Shown here: positions 54,158-62,480 of the stretch, piece after piece
Position numbering within the stretch: position 1 is the first letter of the stretch
Layout: each line of letters opens with the position of its first letter
Origin: Phycisphaerales bacterium
Lineage (GTDB): Bacteria; Planctomycetota; Phycisphaerae; Phycisphaerales; UBA1924
NCBI GenBank assembly: GCA_016709445.1
Contig: JADJMV010000007.1
Coordinates: 1-64,000 of the forward strand
DNA length: 64,000 nucleotides
Direction: 5' to 3'
The notes under the pieces: generated by a model
The model's database searches: none
What the model was told of the DNA's origin: nothing
The model's input: the letters and a program-made list of their open reading frames with translations, nothing else
Position numbers and translations under genes: made by a program

Positions 54158-56013
54158 GCGTTCCCCTCACGCCCGGGTGCGGGCTCCGGATCCTCCGACA
54201 CGACGATACGGAAGTCGCTCGCCGAGACGACGCGAACCCTGCTCCCGGCCTCGATGATCCCAAAGTCCGCGACGGCGTCGACCACCGCGTTGCCGATCTC
54301 GACCCGCCCGGAAGGCCGCAGAGTGGAGACCGCGACGCCCAGGGCGCCGGTCTTGGGAAGTTGTTTCCCGCCAACCGGAATCTCCGCCAAAAACTCGCCA
54401 TCCTCCCCGGACTCGCCGGAGACCGACTTGAGCACCAGCCCGCCGAGGAGCGGTATCGATCCGAAGTGCTTGCCGATGAAGTACATGCCGACGAGCGCCG
54501 TCGCGGTGCTGAGCATAATGGTCACCAGCCCATAGAGCATGTCCGAGTGTGCGCCCGAGCTGTCCGGGAAGAGGCTCCCCGGGCTATCAGCGACAAAGGT
54601 TCCGAGCAGGCCCCCGAAGAGCAGCAAGAGCCCAAGGATTCCCGGCACTCCGAATCCCGGGATGACGAACAGCTCGAGCCCGATCAGGATGATCCCGACC
54701 ACGATCGCGCCGATCTCCCACCAATTCGCGAGCCCGACCAGCGCGGGGGGAGCAAGCAGGGCGACCAGCGCGATGGCCGCGATCGCCCCGGGCAGCCCGA
54801 TCCCTGGGTGCGAGAGCTCCATAAAGAGCGCGATGAGGAACACGACGATGAGAATGCCCCGCACCCAGTTGTGCGTCATGGCTCGAACGACCCACTCCGA
54901 CCAGCTCGGCTCCAGACGCCGGATGTTCTTCGCCCCCATGAACTTCATCAAATCCGCGTCGGTCTGGATTGGCTCCACGGCCCCGGTCGGGCCCTTGTTG
55001 GAAGCAAAGCCGAGCATCGCCAGCTCGCCGGCGTTGAGAATGAGAGGTCCATCGCCCGAGCAGAGATACCCCACAAGTTCGAACCGGTCCCTGTCCGCCT
55101 CCGAGATTGTTCTGCGTGTGCTCTCATGGCCGATCTCCAGCGGATCGACGGCCAGGGCGGCGAGGGCCGGGCCCGCGGGGTGGAAATTGTCCGGGCCACT
55201 TCCCTTGCCGCCCGCCGCCGAGCCGTGATCGGGGCCGACCGGCGTGGTCGGGACTCCGGACGAGCCCGGGGCCGCCATGAGCAGCGGGCGCGTCCGGGGC
55301 GGATTCCCGTCGAAGAGCATTCGGTATTCAGCCTCGTTGACCGCCATTTCCTGGCCCGTGGCCTTGTCCCGCACCCACCACAGCTCGACGCCGAGCGCGA
55401 CGAATCCCTGGACGACGTACTCGTCCCACCCCCGAAGCCTCGCCGAGCCCACGACCTCGGCGAGCAGTGGGGCAGTGATCTTCTGCCGTTCGGCGGGCGG
55501 CAATTCTCGCAGACGGGAGAGCTGGTCGATGGAGATCGGCAGCGCGTCCCCCATGACCGCGGAACTCGACGCGACGATCTCGCGGCAGGCGAGCGCGATG
55601 ATGGCGCCGCCGGAGTAGGCCCGTGGGTGCACCCAGGCGATCGAGTTGGCGATCGGCGACTCCCGGATCGCGTTGCAGATCTCCTGCACCGCCAGCACCT
55701 CGCCGCCCGGCGTGTCGAGCTCGATCACCACCGCGTCCGCACCGCCCTGCTCCGCCAAGTGCAGCCGACGCAGGAAGCTTGAGACTGTCAGCGCGGAGAT
55801 CTCTTCCTTGATGGGAATGACCGCCAGGTTGCTGGCCTGACGCTCATCCGGCACCGCGGTTGGACCGGGCGGGCCCCCCCCGCCGGATCCACGCTGCGCC
55901 GCGGGCTGGGCCATCGCCCCGGCGCCACACACCGCGGTCGCGAGGAACGCCACACAGCAGACCAAGAACCGACCCGCGGCTCCTGGGCGCGAAGCATGAA
56001 AGAAGGGTTGCAT
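54154..56013 (-). CDS. NfeD family protein, long form with ClpP/SppA-like protease domain
   Basis: Membrane protein of 619 residues. A signal/TM (FLVCCVAFLATAVCGAGAMA) opens it. The ClpP-class serine-protease-like domain follows with VIELDTPGGEVLAVQEI and PRAYSGGAIIALAC, where the Ser of YSGG is the likely nucleophile. The rest is a set of TM helices (WVRGILIVVFLIALFMEL, AIAAIALVALLA, IGAIVVGIILIGLELFVIPGFG) and a C-terminal OB-like domain (GALGVAVSTLRPSGRVEIG). The operon long-NfeD, short-NfeD, FloA is classic. ATG 56013 begins it. Confidence 0.9.
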   Translation of the reverse strand: MQPFFHASRPGAAGRFLVCCVAFLATAVCGAGAMAQPAAQRGSGGGGPPGPTAVPDERQASNLAVIPIKEEISALTVSSFLRRLHLAEQGGADAVVIELDTPGGEVLAVQEICNAIRESPIANSIAWVHPRAYSGGAIIALACREIVASSSAVMGDALPISIDQLSRLRELPPAERQKITAPLLAEVVGSARLRGWDEYVVQGFVALGVELWWVRDKATGQEMAVNEAEYRMLFDGNPPRTRPLLMAAPGSSGVPTTPVGPDHGSAAGGKGSGPDNFHPAGPALAALAVDPLEIGHESTRRTISEADRDRFELVGYLCSGDGPLILNAGELAMLGFASNKGPTGAVEPIQTDADLMKFMGAKNIRRLEPSWSEWVVRAMTHNWVRGILIVVFLIALFMELSHPGIGLPGAIAAIALVALLAPPALVGLANWWEIGAIVVGIILIGLELFVIPGFGVPGILGLLLLFGGLLGTFVADSPGSLFPDSSGAHSDMLYGLVTIMLSTATALVGMYFIGKHFGSIPLLGGLVLKSVSGESGEDGEFLAEIPVGGKQLPKTGALGVAVSTLRPSGRVEIGNAVVDAVADFGIIEAGSRVRVVSASDFRIVVSEDPEPAPGREGNA

Positions 56014-56058
56014 CGAGAGAAGTATACGGAACAGACCGCAAACCGATTCGCGACGCGG

Positions 56059-56604
56059 TCAAACTCCGTCCTGCTGCTCGACGCTCCAGACCATCTCGGG
56101 CCCGGTGCAGTCGATATGCACCGCAAAGAACCCGGGCAGTTCCCCCTCCCGACGCGGCTCGTGAAGCCGGATCAGGGGCCAGATGATCTTCCGGTCGGTC
56201 TCCGGCAGGTTGAGCCCATCGATCGCCTCGGGCCGATGCCACTCCAGGTGGCCCTCGCACATGGCCCCGGTCCGCACCTCCACGGGACCCAGAACCCGGT
56301 AGTAGAAGAGCAGCCAGTGGCCGCTCCCCTCGTACCCGGCCTCCGAGATGAGCCCCCCGAGGTGCAGTCGCGAGAGCGGTACCTCGATCGACGCCTCCTC
56401 GCGGATCTCCCGCTGCGCACACTGAGCCGGAGATTCACCCGTCTGCATGTCCAGCTTGCCCCCGATCGGCGAGTACAGGTCCTTGTTGGGGGCCTTCACC
56501 CGATGCAGCAGCAACACCCGCCCGGAGGCGTCGCGGAGGTCGCACAGGCATGCGATCCGGTAGGGCAAAGCCGGCGGCTTTTGGGGGGGCTCGGGCGGGG
56601 GCAT
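56059..56604 (-). CDS. NUDIX hydrolase
   Basis: Hydrolase of nucleoside-diphosphate-linked compounds, 181 residues. The NUDIX box is intact: GGKLDMQTGESPAQCAQREIREEASI, with the G, E and REIREE positions for metal binding. RIACLCDLRDASGRVLLLHRVK is the leading strand. Substrate is not evident; the family includes ADP-ribose and oxidised nucleotide hydrolases. ATG 56604 is divergent to murC by 67 bases. It shares a strand with nfeD, but the gap of 45 bases makes cotranscription uncertain. Confidence 0.88.
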   Translation of the reverse strand: MPPPEPPQKPPALPYRIACLCDLRDASGRVLLLHRVKAPNKDLYSPIGGKLDMQTGESPAQCAQREIREEASIEVPLSRLHLGGLISEAGYEGSGHWLLFYYRVLGPVEVRTGAMCEGHLEWHRPEAIDGLNLPETDRKIIWPLIRLHEPRREGELPGFFAVHIDCTGPEMVWSVEQQDGV

Positions 56605-56671
56605 CGCCCGCGAGCATAGGTCGCCCCGCCCTGCTCACGCTCGGACCGCCCCGCGGCCGATACCCTTGGTT

Positions 56672-58222
56672 ATGCACGAGAGTGACCGTCCGCGCACGCA
56701 GCCCGCCCATGCGCACGCCGAGGCCTTCGAGGTGGCCGGCAAACGCCTTGCCCTCATCGGCATCGGCGGGTGCGGCATGTCCGGGCTCGCGCGGATGCTC
56801 AAGGCCCGGGGGGCAATCGTCGCCGGTTCCGACTCTGCCCCCAGCGAGACCACCGAAAGGCTCCGCACCGAGGGCATCGAGGTGCACTTCCAACAGACCC
56901 AGGGGCTCCTCCCCGAGGCCTGCGACATGGTCATCGCCTCCGCGGCCATCCCGCACGACCATCCAGAACTTCTCGCGGCCACGACCCGGGGCCTGCCCAT
57001 CCTGACCTACGCCGAGGCGCTCGGGCGGTGCATGCTCGGGCGGACGGGTGTCTGCCTGGCCGGCACCCACGGCAAGAGCACCACGACCGCCATGCTCGGA
57101 GCCGCACTCACCGACGCCGGCCTCGATCCGACAGTCATCGTCGGCGCGACGAGCACCCAGTTGACCCTCGGAGCCCTCCACGCCCAGTCGGGCCCAGGGC
57201 TCTCGGCGCCCGTCGGCTTCCGCCTCGGCGCTGCCCGGGTGCCGGCCGGCCCCATGGCCGGGGCGCCCGGCCTCCTCCTCGCCGAGTCCTGCGAGTTCAA
57301 TCGCTCGTTCCACAACCACCGGCCCACCCTCGCCAGCATCTCCTCCGTGGAGGCCGATCACCTCGATATCTACGGATCGCTCGATGCCGTCGTACAGAGC
57401 TTTGCCGAGTTCGCCCGCCTGATCCCCCCCGCCGAAGACGGCGGATACCTCTTGATCGCCGACGAGGGCGCCCACCGTCGCCAGATCACCGCCGGCCTCC
57501 GCTGCCGTGTCGAGACGATCGGCTTCAGCCCCGCGGCCGATTGGGTCGTCTGGGTGGACTCCCGCACGCGTCAGGTCGCTCTGACACACCGGCGTGAGCT
57601 CGTCGCCAGCTGGACCATGCAACTCCCGGGCGTGCACAACGCCATGAATGCCGCGACAGCCTGCGTCCTGGCGCTCCGGCTCGGGGCCGACCCCTCCCGC
57701 GTCGCCGCGAGCCTCACCGCCTTCCGTGGCATCGACAGGCGCACGCAGTACCTCGGCGACCGTCCCGTCCCCGGCGGGGCCGTCCGGGTGTACGACGACT
57801 ACGGGCACCATCCCACCGAGATCGACGCCACGCTCCGCGCGCTCCGCGACTTCGAACGCCCTCAGGACCGCGGCGGCCGGCTGATCTGCGTCTTCCAACC
57901 CCATCAGCACTCGCGGACGCGCTTCCTGCTCGAAGAGTTTGCCCAGGCTTTCAGCCAGGCCGACGTCGTGATCGTGCCGCATATCTACTTCGTCCGCGAC
58001 AGCGAGATCGAGAAGACCAAGGTCTCGGCCGCGGACCTCGTCGACCGCCTCCGCAAGCGCGGTGTGCGTGCGATGCATCTCTACCCATTCGAGGCGATCG
58101 TCGAGCAGCTTGAGAACCTCTGCCAGCCCAACGACCTGCTCGTCGTGATGGGTGCGGGGCCGGTGTGGCAGGTCGCCCACGGCTACATGGGGCTCGCCTC
58201 GGGCCGAACGGAGAAGGCGTGA
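56672..58222 (+). CDS. murC: UDP-N-acetylmuramate-L-alanine ligase
   Basis: Adds the first amino acid of the peptidoglycan stem in the cytoplasm. The 516-residue protein has the Mur ligase domains: an N-terminal Rossmann-like GIGGCGMSGLARMLKARG, the ATP loop GTHGKSTT (131-138), and central PGVHNAMNAATAC. The third domain has YDDYGHHPTEIDATL and VFQPHQHSRTR. ATG 56672 is chosen; a TTG two codons upstream gives the same frame. murB follows after 59 bases. The mur-ddl cluster is a reduced dcw cluster. Confidence 0.95.
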   Translation: MHESDRPRTQPAHAHAEAFEVAGKRLALIGIGGCGMSGLARMLKARGAIVAGSDSAPSETTERLRTEGIEVHFQQTQGLLPEACDMVIASAAIPHDHPELLAATTRGLPILTYAEALGRCMLGRTGVCLAGTHGKSTTTAMLGAALTDAGLDPTVIVGATSTQLTLGALHAQSGPGLSAPVGFRLGAARVPAGPMAGAPGLLLAESCEFNRSFHNHRPTLASISSVEADHLDIYGSLDAVVQSFAEFARLIPPAEDGGYLLIADEGAHRRQITAGLRCRVETIGFSPAADWVVWVDSRTRQVALTHRRELVASWTMQLPGVHNAMNAATACVLALRLGADPSRVAASLTAFRGIDRRTQYLGDRPVPGGAVRVYDDYGHHPTEIDATLRALRDFERPQDRGGRLICVFQPHQHSRTRFLLEEFAQAFSQADVVIVPHIYFVRDSEIEKTKVSAADLVDRLRKRGVRAMHLYPFEAIVEQLENLCQPNDLLVVMGAGPVWQVAHGYMGLASGRTEKA

Positions 58223-58281
58223 ACCCGCCCCGGGACGAATCGCTCGGTTCCCGGCGCAACGCGTTGTAGGCTCGGGCTGCC

Positions 58282-59223
58282 ATGGGAATCAGCGTGACCT
58301 CCATCACGGTCCAGCGAGACGCCGCGATCCCGACCTGGTTCGGAATCGGTGGCCGTGCCGAGACGTTCGCCGTGCCCTCCAGCGCCGACGAGCTCCGCGC
58401 CTGCCTCGAGATCGACCCAACCCTCCGGGTCCTGGGCGACGGGGCCAATCTCCTGGTCCACGACGCCGGCGTCTCCGAATTGGTCGTCTCGCTCGCTCAG
58501 GGTGAGTTCGCGGCCGTTCGCCCCCTCCCCGGATCCGATGGCGCCCCCGACCGCGAGACCGTGGTGATCCGTGCCGGCGCGGGAGCCAATCTCCCGAAGG
58601 CGATCGTCGAGGCCGTTCGCCTCGGTCTTGCCGGGCTCGAGGGTCTCGGCGGCATCCCCGCCTCGATCGGCGGCGCCCTCGTCATGAATGCCGGCGGCGC
58701 TTTCGGGCAGATCGCCGACTCGGTCCAACGCGTCCATGCCCTCGATCGCGGCGGCCGCCACGTCAGCCTCGAGCGCGACCAGATCGCCTTCAGCTACCGG
58801 CATAGCGGCCTCCAGGATCTCATCATCACCTCGTGCGATCTCGTCCTTCGCCGGGCCGATCCAGGCCCCCTGCGCGAGCGGCTCAAGCAGGTGATGGCCT
58901 ACAAGAAGGCCTCACAGCCGATGGCCGACCGCAGCGCGGGGTGCTGCTACAAGAACCCCACGCTCGGCGCGGCGATCCCCGAGGTCGGTGGTGCGGGCGA
59001 ACGCGTCAGCGCAGGGCTCCTCATCGACCGGTCCGGCTGCAAGGGGCTGCGCGTCGGGGGAGCCGTCGTGAGTGATCGCCACGCCAACTTCATCACCGTT
59101 GCCGACGGCGCCCAGGCCTCCCATGTCATCGAACTCATGGAGGCGATCGAACGCCGCGTTCTCGATCGTTTCGGCCTGAGGCTCGAGCGCGAGGTCGTCG
59201 TCTGGACGAGGGACGGGCTGTGA
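58282..59223 (+). CDS. murB: UDP-N-acetylenolpyruvoylglucosamine reductase
   Basis: Reduces the enolpyruvyl group to make UDP-MurNAc. The 313-residue FAD protein has TWFGIGGRAETF, VLGDGANLLVHDAG and GLEGLGGIPASIGGALVMNAG. The catalytic region is AGCCYKNP: where many MurB proteins have Ser (as in GSxFKNP), Cys221 is seen here. Cys at that place is known in some MurB proteins, so it should still work. The sequence belongs to the type II form (no Tyr loop). Its stop overlaps the ddl GTG start by four bases. Confidence 0.94.
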   Translation: MGISVTSITVQRDAAIPTWFGIGGRAETFAVPSSADELRACLEIDPTLRVLGDGANLLVHDAGVSELVVSLAQGEFAAVRPLPGSDGAPDRETVVIRAGAGANLPKAIVEAVRLGLAGLEGLGGIPASIGGALVMNAGGAFGQIADSVQRVHALDRGGRHVSLERDQIAFSYRHSGLQDLIITSCDLVLRRADPGPLRERLKQVMAYKKASQPMADRSAGCCYKNPTLGAAIPEVGGAGERVSAGLLIDRSGCKGLRVGGAVVSDRHANFITVADGAQASHVIELMEAIERRVLDRFGLRLEREVVVWTRDGL

Positions 59224-60170
59224 ACGCGAATCTCCCGAGCGTGCTCGTCCTCGCCGGCGGCCCGGACTTGGAGCACCCCGTCAGCCTGCAGAGCGCCGCC
59301 GGGATCGCCGCCGCGCTCCGCCGTGCCGGCGCCGAGGTCCACGAGCTCGTCATCGATCGTCCCACGATCGAGACCCTCCGAGCGACGCCCGGAGAGGTTG
59401 TCTGGCCGGCCCTCCACGGCGCATTCGGTGAGGGCGGCCCGCTCCAGGACCTGCTCGAGGCGCTCGGCCGGCCCTACGTCGGGTGCCGGCCCGCCGCCGC
59501 AAGAGCCGCCATGGACAAGCTCGCGACCAAACTCGCGGCCGCGCGCCTCGGGACCGCCACCAAGCCCGCGTGCATCCTCAACGCCCGCGACCCCCAGTGC
59601 CCCCTCCCGCTCCCCGTCGTGGTCAAGCCTGTCCACGATGGATCGAGCGTCGGGCTGCATATGTGTCCCGACGCCGAGGCGTGGTGCTGTGCCCATGCCG
59701 CCGCGAACGCCGATATCCACGCCCGACCGGGGCGCGTTTACATGATCGAGTCGATGGTCCGGGGGCGCGAGCTGACGGTCGGTGTGCTGGACGAGGGTGG
59801 GCATCTCCGGGCCCTGCCCTTGATCGAGATCGCCCCGGCCTCCGGGGTCTACGACTACGCCGCCAAGTACGAGCGCGACGACACACGCTACCTCATCGAG
59901 CCCGCCCTGCCCGCCGGCGTCAGCGAGCGCTGCCGCGTCGCCGCTGTCGCCCTCGCCCGGGATCTGGGCGTCCGACACCTCTGCCGGGTCGATTTCCTGC
60001 TCGATGACGAGGGTCAGCCCTGGCTCCTCGAGGTCAATACGATGCCCGGGTTCACGTCGCACTCCCTGCTGCCCATGGCGGCGGCGAGCGCGGGTCTGGA
60101 TATGCCGGCCTTGTGCGCCCGCTTGGTGCGTGCCGCCGCGGGAAACCCGGTGGCCTGTGGTGGTTCCTGA
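59220..60170 (+). CDS. ddl: D-alanine-D-alanine ligase
   Basis: ATP-grasp enzyme that makes the D-Ala-D-Ala of peptidoglycan, 316 residues. GTG 59220 is the start and overlaps the murB stop. Conserved features include GGPDLEHPVSLQSA at the N-terminus, HGAFGEGGPLQDLLE, VVKPVHDGSSVG, VGVLDEGGHLRALPLIEI and the metal-binding LLEVNTMPGFTSHSLLP. The first motif is a diverged form of the usual GGxSxEHxVS. It is followed by the FtsQ-like gene after 13 bases. Confidence 0.95.
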   Translation: MNANLPSVLVLAGGPDLEHPVSLQSAAGIAAALRRAGAEVHELVIDRPTIETLRATPGEVVWPALHGAFGEGGPLQDLLEALGRPYVGCRPAAARAAMDKLATKLAAARLGTATKPACILNARDPQCPLPLPVVVKPVHDGSSVGLHMCPDAEAWCCAHAAANADIHARPGRVYMIESMVRGRELTVGVLDEGGHLRALPLIEIAPASGVYDYAAKYERDDTRYLIEPALPAGVSERCRVAAVALARDLGVRHLCRVDFLLDDEGQPWLLEVNTMPGFTSHSLLPMAAASAGLDMPALCARLVRAAAGNPVACGGS

Positions 60171-60183
60171 CACGGAGGTTCGC

Positions 60184-61086
60184 ATGGCCAGGAAGGCTCG
60201 TGCTCGGGTGGCGGAGCAGACAGAGGAAGGTCGGTTCGGGGGGATGAACCTCCGCGTGGCCGCCGCGGCGCTGCTCGCCCTCATCGGCGTCAGCGCGCTC
60301 GGATATGGCTCGGTCGTGGTGCACGCCCGCGCCACAGAGATCCTTGCCGCCGAGCCGATCCGCGTGGTGATCGAGTGGCCGACCCAGCCCGGGTCGGATC
60401 AGACCTGGCTCGATGAGGGTCTGCGAGATCAGATCACCAGCCGCGTCGAGGCACAACTCACCGGCCGCCGGCTCGACGCAACCCTTATGGATCAGCTCGG
60501 CAACGCGCTCGCGTCCAGCGGATGGTTCGACGGGGCGCCGCGCCTGGACCGTACCGCCGATGATGTTGTCCGCGTCCGTGGCCAATGGCGAGCGCCGGCC
60601 TGTGCGCTGCGCAGCGGGCCCCGTGATTACGCCCTCGACTGGAAGGGGCGGCCCTTCCCGGTCGACTACCCCGCCGGGGCCTCGGGACTCCGGGTCATCC
60701 TCGGCGCGGCGAGCCCCGTCCCACTGAGCCCGAGCGGCAATCTGGATGTCCTCGACCCTTGGCCGGGCGACGATGTCGCCGCCGCGCTCGGCCTCCTCGC
60801 ACCCCTCCTCCGCGAGGGCTTCGCCTCGCAGATCATGGGTATCGACGTCTCGGACTACCTCTCGCGCGGGAAGCTCTCGATCGTCACGGATACCGGCTCG
60901 CAAGTCGTGTGGGGCGGGCGCTACGGGGAGTACATCCCCGGCGAGGCCTCCAGCGAGGCCAAGATCGCGCGCCTGCGCTCCCTGGCATCGAATCCCCAAT
61001 TCCACCACCGGATCGACGTCGGCCAGAACCGCATCGAGATCTTCGATGAGCGCTATTTCGCGTACGATCTGACCCAGCACCAGTGA
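60184..61086 (+). CDS. FtsQ-like cell-division protein
   Basis: Bitopic membrane protein of 300 residues. A cytoplasmic basic tail leads to a TM helix (RVAAAALLALIGVSALGYGSVVV, about 24-46). A POTRA-like and beta-domain periplasmic part follows (RVRGQWRAPACALRSGPRDYALDWKGRPFPVDYP, then VLDPWPGDDV and GRYGEYIPG). It lies directly downstream of ddl, the usual ftsQ position. The assignment rests on synteny and topology, because FtsQ sequences are very divergent. A GGAGG ribosome site precedes ATG 60184. Its stop overlaps the next gene's GTG by 4 bases. Confidence 0.6.
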   Translation: MARKARARVAEQTEEGRFGGMNLRVAAAALLALIGVSALGYGSVVVHARATEILAAEPIRVVIEWPTQPGSDQTWLDEGLRDQITSRVEAQLTGRRLDATLMDQLGNALASSGWFDGAPRLDRTADDVVRVRGQWRAPACALRSGPRDYALDWKGRPFPVDYPAGASGLRVILGAASPVPLSPSGNLDVLDPWPGDDVAAALGLLAPLLREGFASQIMGIDVSDYLSRGKLSIVTDTGSQVVWGGRYGEYIPGEASSEAKIARLRSLASNPQFHHRIDVGQNRIEIFDERYFAYDLTQHQ

Positions 61087-61922
61087 ACGAGCCCGCCGAC
61101 GAACCCCAACCACCCCTTGGCGGTACAAACGCCGAAGTGGCCCCCGACCTGCCCAACCCGCTCCCCGCCTCCCCGCTGCCCGACCTCGACATCTTCGGGC
61201 GACCGGCGCCCAGTGATCGGGGGTGGGCCCACCGCCGCGGCGAGCCGCGCGTCTTTGCATTCTTCTGGACGCTCTACCTCTTGCTCGCCACCATCTCGGC
61301 GTTCTGGCGCGTGGGCGCCCCCGGGGCGCACGACCCCTCCGCGCTCCGTCCCGCGGCCCGGGCCGTGCTCGCCGCAACGGCCGTTGGCGTCGCGCTGCTC
61401 TGGCCGATGGCGCGTCTGAGCCAGCTCCGCCCGAGCGTGCGATTCCGAGCCGTGATGCGCGCCGTCTGGCAGGATATGGTCGTCGTTCTCGTCCCCGCAC
61501 AGGCAGTCATCTGGCCCCAGATCGCCATGGCCGCCTGGCCCGTCTCCGTCGTCGGAGCGCTCGCCGCGTCGATCTGCGCGTGGGGCTTGCTCGGCGGAGC
61601 CCTGCTCACCCTCGCACTCTGGACGCGGCGTCCCGCTCGCGGGTGGTGGATGTTGGCCTTCGTGACGATCGCCGGTATCGGCCCCCTCATCGCGCTCGGC
61701 CCGGCCGGCGCGTCTCCACACAGCGCTGATTTCGATTGGTGGTGGATGACCAGCCCGATCACCTCGGGATTCGAAATCTCGCGCGATCGCCCCTGGACAG
61801 GCTCCGCCGCCGCCGTCGGACCGGGCCATTGGAGGGCGATCGGGGCCGTGTTCGGGGTCGCGGCGGGACTCTGGGCGATCCTGGGGGTACTCGGCTTGTT
61901 TCGCAGGCCCCGGTCTGCTTGA
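61083..61922 (+). CDS. Membrane protein of unknown function
   Basis: Inner-membrane protein of 279 residues. GTG 61083 overlaps the FtsQ-like stop. The first 60 residues are soluble and acidic/Pro-rich, then there are about six hydrophobic segments (FFWTLYLLLATISAFW, VLAATAVGVALLWPMARL, MVVVLVPAQAVIWPQIAMAAW, VSVVGALAASICAWGLLGGALLTLAL, WWMLAFVTIAGIGPLIALGPAG and a last GVAAGLWAILGVLGLF). No family is recognised. Translational coupling to the FtsQ-like gene hints at a cell-envelope task. It ends 78 bases before greA. Confidence 0.7.
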   Translation: MNEPADEPQPPLGGTNAEVAPDLPNPLPASPLPDLDIFGRPAPSDRGWAHRRGEPRVFAFFWTLYLLLATISAFWRVGAPGAHDPSALRPAARAVLAATAVGVALLWPMARLSQLRPSVRFRAVMRAVWQDMVVVLVPAQAVIWPQIAMAAWPVSVVGALAASICAWGLLGGALLTLALWTRRPARGWWMLAFVTIAGIGPLIALGPAGASPHSADFDWWWMTSPITSGFEISRDRPWTGSAAAVGPGHWRAIGAVFGVAAGLWAILGVLGLFRRPRSA

Positions 61923-61931
61923 ATAGGGCAG

Positions 61932-61962
61932 CCGCCGTGGGCCACCCTGTGGTCCCCGGCGG
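61932..61962 (+). promoter_or_regulatory. Strong leader hairpin before greA
   Basis: CCGCCG, one mismatch, GGGCCAC, 3-base loop CCT, GTGGTCC, one base, CGGCGG forms a long stem with a G-T wobble. It begins 9 bases past the stop of the preceding gene and is followed by TCAGTGTTTGATTGTGG. It may terminate the upstream transcript or act as an attenuator in the greA leader. Confidence 0.55.
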
Positions 61963-62000
61963 TCAGTGTTTGATTGTGGTCAGATTGAGGAAGGTGCGGC

Positions 62001-62468
62001 ATGGAAATGATCACCCCCGAGGACAAGGTTCGGCTCGAAACGCGGCTCACGGAGCTGCGCGCCAACCGTCCGCGAATCACGGAGCGCATCGCCGAGGCGA
62101 GAGCATTGGGCGATCTGAAGGAAAACGCCGAGTATCACTCCGCCCGCGAGCAGCAGGGCATGGAGGAGGCGGAGATCAAGCGCCTCGAGGACCGGCTCGC
62201 GACGGCGCACGTCGTGGACGACTCGAAGCCGCAGGCCGACGGCGTCGTCTTCCTCGGCTCGACCGTCAAGCTCCGCGAGGTCGGTTCCGGCGACGAGGAC
62301 CTCTACCGCCTCGTCGGCGAGGCCACCGGCGACCTCTCGCTCGACTACATCGAGGTCACCGTCACCAGCCCCATGGGCGAGGCGCTCATGAAGTCTCGGA
62401 TCGGGGAGACCGTCAGCGTCCGCGCGCCCCGCGGCGTGAAGGAATTCCTCATCGTCGAGGTGAACTGA
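62001..62468 (+). CDS. greA: Transcription elongation factor GreA
   Basis: Rescues backtracked RNA polymerase by stimulating transcript cleavage. The 155-residue protein has the N-terminal coiled coil with the acidic tip LGDLKENAEYHSAREQQ and the C-terminal FKBP-like domain (GSTVKLREVGSGDEDLYRLVGEATG, ITSPMGEALM-like segment, and TVSVRAPRGVKEFLIVEV). The length and motifs match. ATG 62001 has AGGAAGG upstream. A strong hairpin lies 39 bases upstream. It converges with the GH31 gene after 12 bases. Confidence 0.95.
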   Translation: MEMITPEDKVRLETRLTELRANRPRITERIAEARALGDLKENAEYHSAREQQGMEEAEIKRLEDRLATAHVVDDSKPQADGVVFLGSTVKLREVGSGDEDLYRLVGEATGDLSLDYIEVTVTSPMGEALMKSRIGETVSVRAPRGVKEFLIVEVN

Positions 62469-62480
62469 CTCTCCACCGGG

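Noticed and set aside
60184..61922. Complete division operon including ftsA and ftsZ
   Set aside because: After the FtsQ-like gene come a membrane protein of unknown function and greA, not ftsA or ftsZ.
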